DNA of 64,000 bases from assembly GCF_015529805.1 (NCBI RefSeq), contig NZ_CP064654.1, positions 1,240,001 through 1,304,000 of the forward strand, written 5' to 3'. This document shows positions 24,038-31,760 of this stretch, piece after piece. The position numbers and the translations under genes were made by a program. The DNA is from Qipengyuania soli. Its GTDB lineage: Bacteria > Pseudomonadota > Alphaproteobacteria > Sphingomonadales > Sphingomonadaceae. Positions within the stretch are counted from its first letter, which is position 1. The number at the start of each line of letters is the position of its first letter. The notes under the pieces were generated by a model. The model did not search any database, was not told the DNA's origin, and worked only from the letters and a program-made list of their open reading frames with translations.

Positions 24038-24813
24038 CCCGCATGGCGCTGACCTTCGAATGCCAGGGGCGCCGTTGCGGCGCGACGTTGGACGAGGCTG
24101 CGGGCAGGACCGGCCTGCTTATCGTATCGGGTGGCAACGAGGTGCGCGCGGGCGCCTTCAACGGACAGGCTCGGCTCGCGGCAGAACTGGCGAGCGCCGG
24201 CTTCCCGGTGTTCCGCTTCGATCGCCGCGGCATCGGTGACAGTGAGGGCGAGAACCGCGGGTTCCGCCGCTCGCGCAAGGACATTGCCGCCGCCCTTGCC
24301 GCGTTTCGCGCCATTGCCCCCCGCGTCGAGCGCGTCGTCGGCTTCGGCAATTGCGATGCGGCCTCGGCGCTGATGCTGGCCGGGGGCGAGGATTTCGACG
24401 CATTGATCCTCAGCAACCCGTGGACCATCGACGGTGACGAGGACGATCACACCACGTCCTCCGCCGAAGTCCGCTCCCGCTACGCCGACAAGCTGAGGAA
24501 CCCGCGCGAAGTGGTGCGGCTGCTGACCGGCAAGGTGGACCTGGGCAAGCTGGCGCGCGGACTGGCGCAGGCGACCCGGGCAAGGGCGGCGCCCTCTACG
24601 CTCACGGAAGAGCTCCGTTCAGGGCTGTCAGGGTTCGGCGGTCCGGTGCAGATCCTGATCGCCGAGCGTGACCGCACCGGCCAGCTTTTCGCCGAACGCT
24701 GGGACAAGGGCGACACGCGAATCCTGCGCTGCGGCGGAGCTGACCATTCCTATTCGAGCGAAGAGGGCCAGAAATGGCTCCTCGACCGGATCCTGGAGGT
24801 CCTGCGCGCCTAG
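24034..24813 (+). CDS. Hydrolase 1 of the XrtA locus (Cys-type alpha/beta hydrolase)
   Basis: A 259-residue alpha/beta-hydrolase of the exosortase-associated hydrolase 1 family (TIGR03100 style). The oxyanion region is FRFDRRGIGDSEG. The nucleophile elbow is GFGNCDAASA, so Cys107 replaces the common Ser, and a late ADHSYSS supplies the His. Such a Cys-Asp-His triad suits a thioesterase or acyltransferase acting on thioesters such as those on the carrier protein. Its start overlaps the previous stop, and its end overlaps the convergent methyltransferase gene by four bases. Confidence 0.85.
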   Translation: MTRMALTFECQGRRCGATLDEAAGRTGLLIVSGGNEVRAGAFNGQARLAAELASAGFPVFRFDRRGIGDSEGENRGFRRSRKDIAAALAAFRAIAPRVERVVGFGNCDAASALMLAGGEDFDALILSNPWTIDGDEDDHTTSSAEVRSRYADKLRNPREVVRLLTGKVDLGKLARGLAQATRARAAPSTLTEELRSGLSGFGGPVQILIAERDRTGQLFAERWDKGDTRILRCGGADHSYSSEEGQKWLLDRILEVLRA

Positions 24814-26000
24814 CGCGTGAAATAGCTCGTCAGTTCGACATGGGTCGACCAGCGAAACTGGCCGACCGGACGCAGCTTTTCGAGCCTGAAGCCTGCCTCG
24901 ATCAGGGTCTTGGCATCCTTTGCCCAGCTTTGCGGGTTGCAGCTGATGTAGGCAACGCGCGTGGCCGTGCTGGCCGCGATCTGGGCGACCTGTTCCCTCG
25001 CACCGGCACGCGGCGGATCGAGCAGGATCGCGCCGAACCGTCCCGCCTCATCCGCCTGCAGCGGGTTGCGAAACAGGTCGCGATGGAGCGAATGTACCTG
25101 CAGCCCGCGCATGTTCGCCGCTGCCTTGCAGGCCAGATGCGCATCGCGAGCTGCCTCGACCGCCAGGACCTTGCGTCCCTCGACCAGCGAAAAGGCGAAT
25201 GTGCCGAGACCGGAGAAAAGATCGGCTATCGTCGCTGCGTCGCCGATAAAGGCCCTGGCGTCTTCCACCAGAGCGCTCTCACCGTCCGCGGTCGGCTGGA
25301 GAAAGCTGCCGTGCGGGAACGGCACTGCGACTTCCGCCAGGGTGACGGTGGCAGGGACCGGTTCCCAGACAGTTTCCGGCCCGTATCCGCGATCCAGCGA
25401 CAGGCGCGCGAGTGAATGGTCGCGGGCGAAGTCGAGCATGGCCTCCGTCGTCGCGAGTCCCTCGGCAGCGATGCCCTTCACCGTGCAGTCGATACCCTGA
25501 TCGATGGTGGTCAGTTCGATGTCGACCGGCTGGCGCTCCGCGTGCTTTGCAACAAGGACGCGCAAGGGGGCGACGAGATCGAACAGCTGCGGAAGGAGGA
25601 TGTGGCACTCCTTCATGTCGACAATCCGGTGGGAGCCCCTTTCCCTGAACCCCAGTACCGCGCCCTGCCCGGCCCGCAGGCCATGGAGCGTTGCGCGTCG
25701 GCGCGTACGCGGCGGGGAGAGACGGGTCGGCAGGAGCTCTCCAACCGCAATCCCCTGCCCCTCGGCTGCGAAAGCCACCCGTTCGGTGACGAAGCCGCGC
25801 AGTGCCTCTTCATCCGCCTGCTGGAGCTGGCATCCCCCGCAGGTACCGAAGTGGCGGCACGGCGGTGTTGCATGATGCGGCCCCGGAGAGAGAGTGCCGT
25901 CATCATTCACGACGTCACCCGGCACGCCTCCGGGCACATGACGACCAGACGCGGTGACGCCATCGCCCTTGGCGGCAATGCGGATGACTTCCTCGCTCAC
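24810..26000 (-). CDS. 23S rRNA/tRNA m5U methyltransferase family (RlmD/TrmA-like)
   Basis: A 396-residue SAM-dependent uracil-C5 RNA methyltransferase. An N-terminal cluster-binding set (CRHFGTCGGCQLQ plus Cys in KECHIL) is that of RlmC/RlmD proteins carrying a [4Fe-4S] cluster. The SAM site is DLFSGLGTFAFSL and the catalytic cysteine lies in AYISCNPQSWAKD. The start is GTG at 26000, overlapping the stop of the upstream NAD(P)HX repair gene as GTGA; earlier codons are out of family. The exact U residue (in 23S rRNA or tRNA) cannot be told from sequence alone. Confidence 0.88.
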   Translation of the reverse strand: MSEEVIRIAAKGDGVTASGRHVPGGVPGDVVNDDGTLSPGPHHATPPCRHFGTCGGCQLQQADEEALRGFVTERVAFAAEGQGIAVGELLPTRLSPPRTRRRATLHGLRAGQGAVLGFRERGSHRIVDMKECHILLPQLFDLVAPLRVLVAKHAERQPVDIELTTIDQGIDCTVKGIAAEGLATTEAMLDFARDHSLARLSLDRGYGPETVWEPVPATVTLAEVAVPFPHGSFLQPTADGESALVEDARAFIGDAATIADLFSGLGTFAFSLVEGRKVLAVEAARDAHLACKAAANMRGLQVHSLHRDLFRNPLQADEAGRFGAILLDPPRAGAREQVAQIAASTATRVAYISCNPQSWAKDAKTLIEAGFRLEKLRPVGQFRWSTHVELTSYFTR

Positions 26001-27382
26001 AGGAATGACGCCATGGCCGGTTTGACCGCTCGCGCAAGATCGCCGGCAGTGAAAGCCGGTGACGCCAGTCGTGCAGCTTCGTGGTGCAGCCACTCACCCT
26101 CCTCGCAAGCGCGCAGCGGATCGCCGTGCCCAGCCAGTCGTGACGCCACTATGCCGGCGAGGACATCGCCCGTTCCCGCGACCGAGAGCCAGCTCGAACC
26201 GCGCGGAAAGAAACGCGTCGCGCCGTCACCGACGAGGATCGTGTCCGGTCCCTTGGCAAGCACGGTCAGTCCGGTGACGTCGTGCAGGCCGCGTGCACGA
26301 TCGAGCTTGCTGTCCGCCGTGACGCCAAAGGCATCGCATAACCGCGCCAGTTCGCCTTCGTGCGGAGTGATGCACAGCTTCGTGACGTCGCCACCTTCCA
26401 GCATGTCGGGATCGAGGAGGTGCAGCGCATCGGCGTCGAGAACGGTCGGCAGGCGGCGCTCGAGAACCTGGACGAGGATATCCCTCGCAGCTTCGTCACG
26501 CCCTGCGCCCGGACCGAACAGCAAGGCACTGTTCCGCGCATCATCGAGCGCTTCGTTCACCTGTTCGGTGACGACAAGTTCAGCCGGTGCATCGGGGTGC
26601 GAGTGATTGCTGAGCAGCTTCACATACCCTGCCCCCGCCCGCATCGCCGCCTCGGCTGCCAGGAGGGGCGCACCGGGCATTGCGCCTGCTATGATGGCAA
26701 GCAGCCCGCGCCGATATTTGTGATCGTCGGTCGATGGTGCGGCAATGCGTGGCCTTTGCGATTCCACGCTGACACCCTCGTCGATTGCTAGCCCTATGGG
26801 TACGCACCGCAAGGCCCCCATGTGCGCACTCGCAGGCATAAGGAAATGCGCCTGCTTCCATGCCCCTAGTGCAAGGGTCAGGTCGTATTCGACCATGGGC
26901 CCAAGCAGTTTTCCGGTGTCGCTCTCGACGCTGCTGGGGGCGTCAATTGCTATTTTGAAACAATCGGTAATACCGAGAAGTTCGAGCAATTTCGCGAACT
27001 CGCCCGAAACCTCGCGCGACAATCCGTAACCAAACAGGCAATCCACCACGACCGGATCGCCCAACCTCGTCGCCATCTCCTGACGCTCACCTTGATACGC
27101 CTCGGCAGCGATGCGTGCGGTTGCGGTTCCTGGATCAAGCGGCGCGACCACCCTGACGTGGTTACCTTGTCTGCGAAGTTCCTCGGCTATCACGTAACCG
27201 TCGCCGCCGTTGTTGCCCGGACCGCAGAGCACCGTCACCGCCCTGCCCGCAGCCATGCGCGCGACCCAGTGTGCAGCCCCGCGCCCGGCGCGCTGCATCA
27301 GTTCCCATTCGCTGGTGCCTGCAGCCATCGCGGCCTGTTCGGCAGCCCGCATCTGGGCAACGGTAAGGACTGGATCGCTCAC
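25997..27382 (-). CDS. nnr: Bifunctional NAD(P)HX epimerase/dehydratase
   Basis: A 461-residue fusion of the YjeF N-terminal epimerase (NnrE) and C-terminal ADP-dependent dehydratase (NnrD). The epimerase half shows VTVLCGPGNNGGDGYVIA; the dehydratase half shows LLFGPGAGRDEA, VLDADAL, CITPHEGELARL and VAGTGDVLAGIVAS. It repairs hydrated NADH and NADPH in the cytoplasm. The start is GTG at 27382, forming a GTGA overlap with the lipoprotein gene upstream; the methyltransferase downstream is joined the same way, so the three genes make one coupled operon. Confidence 0.92.
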   Translation of the reverse strand: MSDPVLTVAQMRAAEQAAMAAGTSEWELMQRAGRGAAHWVARMAAGRAVTVLCGPGNNGGDGYVIAEELRRQGNHVRVVAPLDPGTATARIAAEAYQGERQEMATRLGDPVVVDCLFGYGLSREVSGEFAKLLELLGITDCFKIAIDAPSSVESDTGKLLGPMVEYDLTLALGAWKQAHFLMPASAHMGALRCVPIGLAIDEGVSVESQRPRIAAPSTDDHKYRRGLLAIIAGAMPGAPLLAAEAAMRAGAGYVKLLSNHSHPDAPAELVVTEQVNEALDDARNSALLFGPGAGRDEAARDILVQVLERRLPTVLDADALHLLDPDMLEGGDVTKLCITPHEGELARLCDAFGVTADSKLDRARGLHDVTGLTVLAKGPDTILVGDGATRFFPRGSSWLSVAGTGDVLAGIVASRLAGHGDPLRACEEGEWLHHEAARLASPAFTAGDLARAVKPAMASFL

Positions 27383-27735
27383 TGCGCGGTTTCCTTCCAC
27401 CGGTACCGGTCGCCCCCGACAGAAAGGATGACATAGTCGCCTTCGCGAGTGCTCATGGATGCGGCGGCACCATCTCCGGCGACGAACCCGCTCGCGGTTT
27501 CGGCAAGCTCAAGCCGTCGGAAGCCACCGTCCGGATGGCGGACGATGAAATAGGTTGCCCCCTTGTCGGCGACCTCGACCAACCTGCAGCCCGGCTCGAA
27601 GTCGGCAGCATTGCCCAAGGCGCATTCGACCGGCCTGCCGCCCTGCTCCGCCACATCCGGCGACACCTCGGCAGAGCAACCGCCAAGCGCGCCCACGGCG
27701 AGTAGCATCGAAAAGGCCAAGCGCGTCGTGATCAT
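27379..27735 (-). CDS. Hypothetical small lipoprotein
   Basis: A 118-residue protein with a lipoprotein signal (MITTRLAFSMLLAVGALGGC, lipobox ALGGC) and a short soluble domain with repeated beta-strand-like segments (ATYFIVRHPDGGFRRLELAE, DYVILSVGGDRYRWKE). I do not recognise the family. It is the first gene of the operon with nnr and the RNA methyltransferase, starting 38 bases past the ilvD stop, and it is coupled to nnr by a GTGA junction. A role at the envelope is likely from the signal only. Confidence 0.75.
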   Translation of the reverse strand: MITTRLAFSMLLAVGALGGCSAEVSPDVAEQGGRPVECALGNAADFEPGCRLVEVADKGATYFIVRHPDGGFRRLELAETASGFVAGDGAAASMSTREGDYVILSVGGDRYRWKETAQ

Positions 27736-27773
27736 CCCGCGCCGCTGCCACGCGCAGCAGGCGGGGGCAAGCC

Positions 27774-29618
27774 TCAGCGCTTGATTTGCGACACGTCGCG
27801 GATTGCCCCGCGCGCGGCAGAGGTGGTCATCGCAGCATAGGCTTCGAGTGCAGGAGACACGCGACGCTCGCGCTGCTTGGCAGGAGTCCAGCCCTTGGCG
27901 TCCTGCGCCGCACGGCGCTCGGCCAGGACCTCGTCAGACACCACAAGGTTGATGGTCCGGTCGGGAATCGAAATCTCGACGATGTCCCCGCTCTCGACCA
28001 GACCGATCTCGCCGCCCTCGGCGGCCTCGGGCGAAACGTGACCGATCGAAAGGCCGGAAGTGCCGCCCGAAAAACGCCCGTCGGTCAGCAGCGCACAGGC
28101 CGCCCCCAGCCCCTTCGATTTAAGATAGCTGGTCGGGTAGAGCATTTCCTGCATGCCAGGACCGCCGCGTGGTCCCTCATAGCGAATAACCACTACGTCA
28201 CCCTCTACAACCTGTCCTGTCAGGATTGCGGTCACGGCATCGTCCTGGCTCTCGTAAACCTTTGCCGGGCCAGAGAAATTCAGGATGCTCTCGTCCACGC
28301 CCGCCGTCTTCACGATGCAACCCTCGCGCGCGATATTTCCGTAAAGCACTGCCAGCCCGCCATCCTTGCTGAAGGCATGTTCGGCGCTGCGGATTACCCC
28401 GTTCTCACGGTCGAGATCGAGCTCTTCCCAGCGGCGCGACTGGCTGAATGCGGTCTGTGTCGGAACCCCACCGGGCGCGGCTGAGAAGAATTCGCGCACC
28501 TTGTTGTTCTGCGTCCGGCCGATGTCCCAGTCGTCCAGAGCATCGCCCATTGTCGGGCTGTGTACGGTCGGCAGCGCGGTATGGAGCAGGCCTGCCTTCT
28601 CGAGCTCGCCGAGGATCGCCATGATGCCGCCAGCGCGATGAACGTCCTCCATGTGGACGTCGCTCTTGGCCGGAGCGACCTTCGACAGGCACGGCACCTG
28701 GCGGCTGAGCCGGTCGATATCCTTCATGCTGAAATCGACGCCCGCTTCATGCGCAGCGGCGAGCAGGTGGAGCACGGTGTTGGTCGACCCGCCCATGGCG
28801 ATGTCGAGGCTCATCGCGTTCTCGAACGCTTCGAAGCTGGCGATGGAGCGCGGCAGGACGCTTTCGTCCTCCTCTTCGTAATAGCGCTTGGCCAGCGTAA
28901 CCACGAGCCGCCCCGCGCGCTCGAACAGGCCCTTGCGGTCGGCGTGGGTCGCCAGCGTCGAGCCATTGCCCGGCAGCGACAGGCCCAACGCTTCGGTGAG
29001 GCAGTTCATCGAGTTGGCAGTGAACATGCCGCTGCATGACCCGCAGGTCGGGCAGGCGTTCTGCTCGATCGCGGTCACTTCCTCGTCGCTGTATGCCTCG
29101 TCTGCCGCAGCCACCATCGCATCGACAAGGTCGAGCGCGACCTCCTTGCCCTTGAGAACGACCTTGCCCGCTTCCATCGGTCCGCCGCTGACGAAGACTG
29201 CGGGCACATTGAGCCGCAGCGCCGCCATCAGCATGCCCGGGGTGATCTTGTCGCAGTTGGAAATGCACACCATCGCATCGGCACAGTGGGCATTGACCAT
29301 GTACTCGACGCTGTCGGCGATGAGGTCGCGACTGGGCAGCGAATAGAGCATCCCGTCGTGGCCCATGGCGATGCCATCATCGACCGCGATGGTGTTGAAT
29401 TCCTTGGCCACGCCGCCGGCTGCCTCGATCTCGCGCGCAACCAGCTGGCCAAGGTCCTTGAGGTGGACATGTCCGGGGACAAACTGTGTAAAGCTGTTCA
29501 CAACCGCGATGATCGGCTTCCCGAAATCGCCGTCCTTCATTCCTGTCGCACGCCACAATCCGCGTGCTCCGGCCATGTTGCGGCCATGGGTGGTAGTGCG
29601 TGAACGGTAGGCGGGCAT
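27774..29618 (-). CDS. ilvD: Dihydroxy-acid dehydratase
   Basis: A 614-residue iron-sulfur dehydratase of branched-chain amino acid synthesis; it turns 2,3-dihydroxyisovalerate (or -methylvalerate) into the 2-keto acid. Cluster cysteines are seen in [10 protein letters not shown] and [17 protein letters not shown]. The C-terminal [21 protein letters not shown] is a strong family mark. The ATG at 29618 is the usual start ([20 protein letters not shown]). Other ilv genes are not in this window. Length is normal. Confidence 0.95.
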   Translation of the reverse strand: MPAYRSRTTTHGRNMAGARGLWRATGMKDGDFGKPIIAVVNSFTQFVPGHVHLKDLGQLVAREIEAAGGVAKEFNTIAVDDGIAMGHDGMLYSLPSRDLIADSVEYMVNAHCADAMVCISNCDKITPGMLMAALRLNVPAVFVSGGPMEAGKVVLKGKEVALDLVDAMVAAADEAYSDEEVTAIEQNACPTCGSCSGMFTANSMNCLTEALGLSLPGNGSTLATHADRKGLFERAGRLVVTLAKRYYEEEDESVLPRSIASFEAFENAMSLDIAMGGSTNTVLHLLAAAHEAGVDFSMKDIDRLSRQVPCLSKVAPAKSDVHMEDVHRAGGIMAILGELEKAGLLHTALPTVHSPTMGDALDDWDIGRTQNNKVREFFSAAPGGVPTQTAFSQSRRWEELDLDRENGVIRSAEHAFSKDGGLAVLYGNIAREGCIVKTAGVDESILNFSGPAKVYESQDDAVTAILTGQVVEGDVVVIRYEGPRGGPGMQEMLYPTSYLKSKGLGAACALLTDGRFSGGTSGLSIGHVSPEAAEGGEIGLVESGDIVEISIPDRTINLVVSDEVLAERRAAQDAKGWTPAKQRERRVSPALEAYAAMTTSAARGAIRDVSQIKR

Positions 29619-29708
29619 GACTGATCTCTCTTGGCTTGGCACGAAGCCTAGCAGAGAGACAGCCGGGTGCTAACGCTGGATTTGCGCGAGGCGGGCCAAG
29701 CCTGCCTT

Positions 29709-30434
29709 TCAGACTTCGAGCGCGACGCGGCCCATCACATCGGCCAACAGCATGGCCCAGCGCGCCTGCCCGGCTTCGGTCGCAATCTGATCCTGCCGGA
29801 TCTCGATCGCGCAATAGGGAATGCCGTTCGCCTCGGCATGACGGTTCATCGTCGCATTGAGATCCTTGCCCGAATAGGGCTCGTTATCGCCCACATTCAG
29901 CCCCTGCTGGCCGAGCATTCTGATGGCATGCCGCGCTGCCCGGTCGTCCTCGTTGTAGAGCAGGGCCACCTCCCAAGGTCGTTCCTGGTCACTGGTTTTC
30001 AAGGCCGGGGTAAAGCTGTGAAGCGCGACGATGAGCCTTGGTCGAGCTGCGGCAACGAAATCGGCGAGCGCGTCGTGATAGGGCCGGTGAAAGCGGTCGA
30101 GGCGTGCTTCGACATCCGCCCCGATATTGCCGGGGATCAGGTGACCGTCGCTGGTTGTCGGTACGGCGGCCGGATCCTCCTCGTCGCGATTGAAGTCGCA
30201 GACCAGGCGGCTGACGCTGGCAATGTGTGCGGGCAGACCATGGCGGCGTGCAAGCCGGTCGGCAACGCCCTCCACGCCGATGTCGATCGCGATGTGATCG
30301 TTCAGCAACGATCGATCGATGCCGAGTTCGACACCGGCCGGGACGTGGTTCGAGGCATGGTCGGCGACGCAAATCACGCCACCGGTTCTCAGGTCGCCGA
30401 CACCTGCCTGCCGGTACGGCCTGCCATCGATCAT
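29709..30434 (-). CDS. N-formylglutamate amidohydrolase family protein
   Basis: A 241-residue zinc hydrolase of the N-formylglutamate amidohydrolase family (DUF/HutG-type). VADHASNHVP near residue 24, RLVCDFNRD and LIVALHSFTPAL supply the conserved His, Asp and Arg set; EIRQDQI lies near the end. It may cleave N-formyl or related amide groups, but no hut genes are near, so the substrate is open. The ATG at 30434 overlaps the ispE stop (ATGA); the frame upstream only shadows ispE. Confidence 0.85.
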   Translation of the reverse strand: MIDGRPYRQAGVGDLRTGGVICVADHASNHVPAGVELGIDRSLLNDHIAIDIGVEGVADRLARRHGLPAHIASVSRLVCDFNRDEEDPAAVPTTSDGHLIPGNIGADVEARLDRFHRPYHDALADFVAAARPRLIVALHSFTPALKTSDQERPWEVALLYNEDDRAARHAIRMLGQQGLNVGDNEPYSGKDLNATMNRHAEANGIPYCAIEIRQDQIATEAGQARWAMLLADVMGRVALEV

Positions 30435-31237
30435 CTGAGCTTGCCCTTCATCTGCCACCAGCCCGGATGCTCGGCGGCGATGCGTGCCGCGCCCTCGTCC
30501 CGCGCTGTTTCGGTTTCGAACAGCGCGAAACAGGTCGCGCCAGAACCTGACATACGGGCGAGAAACGGCGAAGTTCCGTGCAGCGCGGCAAGGACTCCCG
30601 CGACCTGCGGGCATAGCGAAATGGCGGGTGCCTCGAGATCGTTGCGTCCCTCGAGCGAAACGGTTCGCACATCACCCTCCGGCAGTGCGCCCCGGTCCTC
30701 ACCGTCCCAGTGCTGGAACACCGGCCCGGTCGAGAGGGGCACGCGCGGGTTGACCAGCAATACCGGTGTTCCTGAAAGGCTATCGTCGGCAGGTTCGAGT
30801 TCGGTCCCCGTCCCCCGACCGATGCAAGTGCGGCTCTCGATACAAGCCGGGACGTCAGCGCCCAGCTTCGCCGCCCGTTCGCGCCAGTCGTCGGGCAGGC
30901 CGTGTGACATCTCGACCATGCGGAAAATCGCCCCGGCGTCCGCCGATCCCCCGCCCAATCCCGCTGCGACAGGAAGGTTCTTTTTGAGGGTGATGTCCAT
31001 TCCCTCGAAACGCGGCAAGGCACCAAGCGCGCGCATGACGATGTTGTCGAACGGATCGGTAAGCGCGCCGCCGAATTCACCGACTGTCGTCAACCTGTCG
31101 CGCGGAGATTGCGTAGCCCGCAGGACATCACCCCTGTCGACGAATGCAAAGACCGTCTCGAGCTCATGATACCCATCCTCGCGCCGCCTGCGGACATGCA
31201 GCGCGAGGTTGATCTTGGCGTAGGCGGTTTCGCGCAT
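30431..31237 (-). CDS. ispE: 4-diphosphocytidyl-2-C-methyl-D-erythritol kinase
   Basis: A GHMP kinase of about 268 residues in the MEP isoprenoid pathway. It has the N-terminal AYAKINLALHV motif and the ATP-binding loop PVAAGLGGGSADAGA near residue 90, plus late MSGSGATCFALF. I start it at ATG 31237, eight bases after the stop of the low-GC gene; an in-frame TTG at 31252 would add five residues. The N-formylglutamate amidohydrolase follows with a four-base overlap. Confidence 0.93.
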   Translation of the reverse strand: MRETAYAKINLALHVRRRREDGYHELETVFAFVDRGDVLRATQSPRDRLTTVGEFGGALTDPFDNIVMRALGALPRFEGMDITLKKNLPVAAGLGGGSADAGAIFRMVEMSHGLPDDWRERAAKLGADVPACIESRTCIGRGTGTELEPADDSLSGTPVLLVNPRVPLSTGPVFQHWDGEDRGALPEGDVRTVSLEGRNDLEAPAISLCPQVAGVLAALHGTSPFLARMSGSGATCFALFETETARDEGAARIAAEHPGWWQMKGKLR

Positions 31238-31244
31238 CTCGGAC

Positions 31245-31760
31245 TCAGGCAAAAGGCCGAAGCTGAGACCATGTCATCCGCCTCGCTCGGTCCATCAGAC
31301 GCTTCGCTTCACGCTCAGATAAGCAGAATAGATAGGCAACCTCTGATGCGGTTATCTCGGCTCGAGCTTCCATCAGTTCCTTGATTGTATCGGTCAGATC
31401 GTTGGCATCGAAGAATGTCGCTACATGAGAGTTATCCGGACCGAGCTTGATTACCTCCTCAAAGCTAAGAAAGTCCGGCGGCCATTCGTTCTGTGCAGAT
31501 ATCTTTTGCATCTCATCGTGAGAAAGTCGCCTGAGGTAATAGAAGTCGTGAATCCGTTCCTCCTGGGCTATCATCCAGTCTTGCCCACAAGCCGAACACC
31601 TCGACACATAAAGCCACCACTTATCCTCGCCATAGTTGATGACATTCTCAAGGGAGGCGAAGATGCGTTTATCCCGGCCCTCGCTGTCGCCCATTCCGAC
31701 GATGTGGAATACACCAAGCGTCGAACATTCGCATTCAGCCTTAGCCACCTTAGCGATCAC
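31245..31760 (-). CDS. Unrecognised low-GC protein with cysteine pairs
   Basis: About 171 residues if started at GTG 31760, which forms a GTGA overlap with the ETF-QO stop; the open frame upstream is only a shadow of ETF-QO. I do not recognise the family. Two cysteine pairs (AECECSTLG, near residue 11, and SRCSACGQDW, near 54) could bind zinc. The rest is mostly charged helix, with a C-terminal part (VAYLFCLSEREAKRLMDRAR). By my hand count 31261-31740 is about 51% GC, against 62-70% in the ETF-QO lines 31861-31980, so it may be a late arrival wedged between ETF-QO and ispE. Confidence 0.7.
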   Translation of the reverse strand: MIAKVAKAECECSTLGVFHIVGMGDSEGRDKRIFASLENVINYGEDKWWLYVSRCSACGQDWMIAQEERIHDFYYLRRLSHDEMQKISAQNEWPPDFLSFEEVIKLGPDNSHVATFFDANDLTDTIKELMEARAEITASEVAYLFCLSEREAKRLMDRARRMTWSQLRPFA

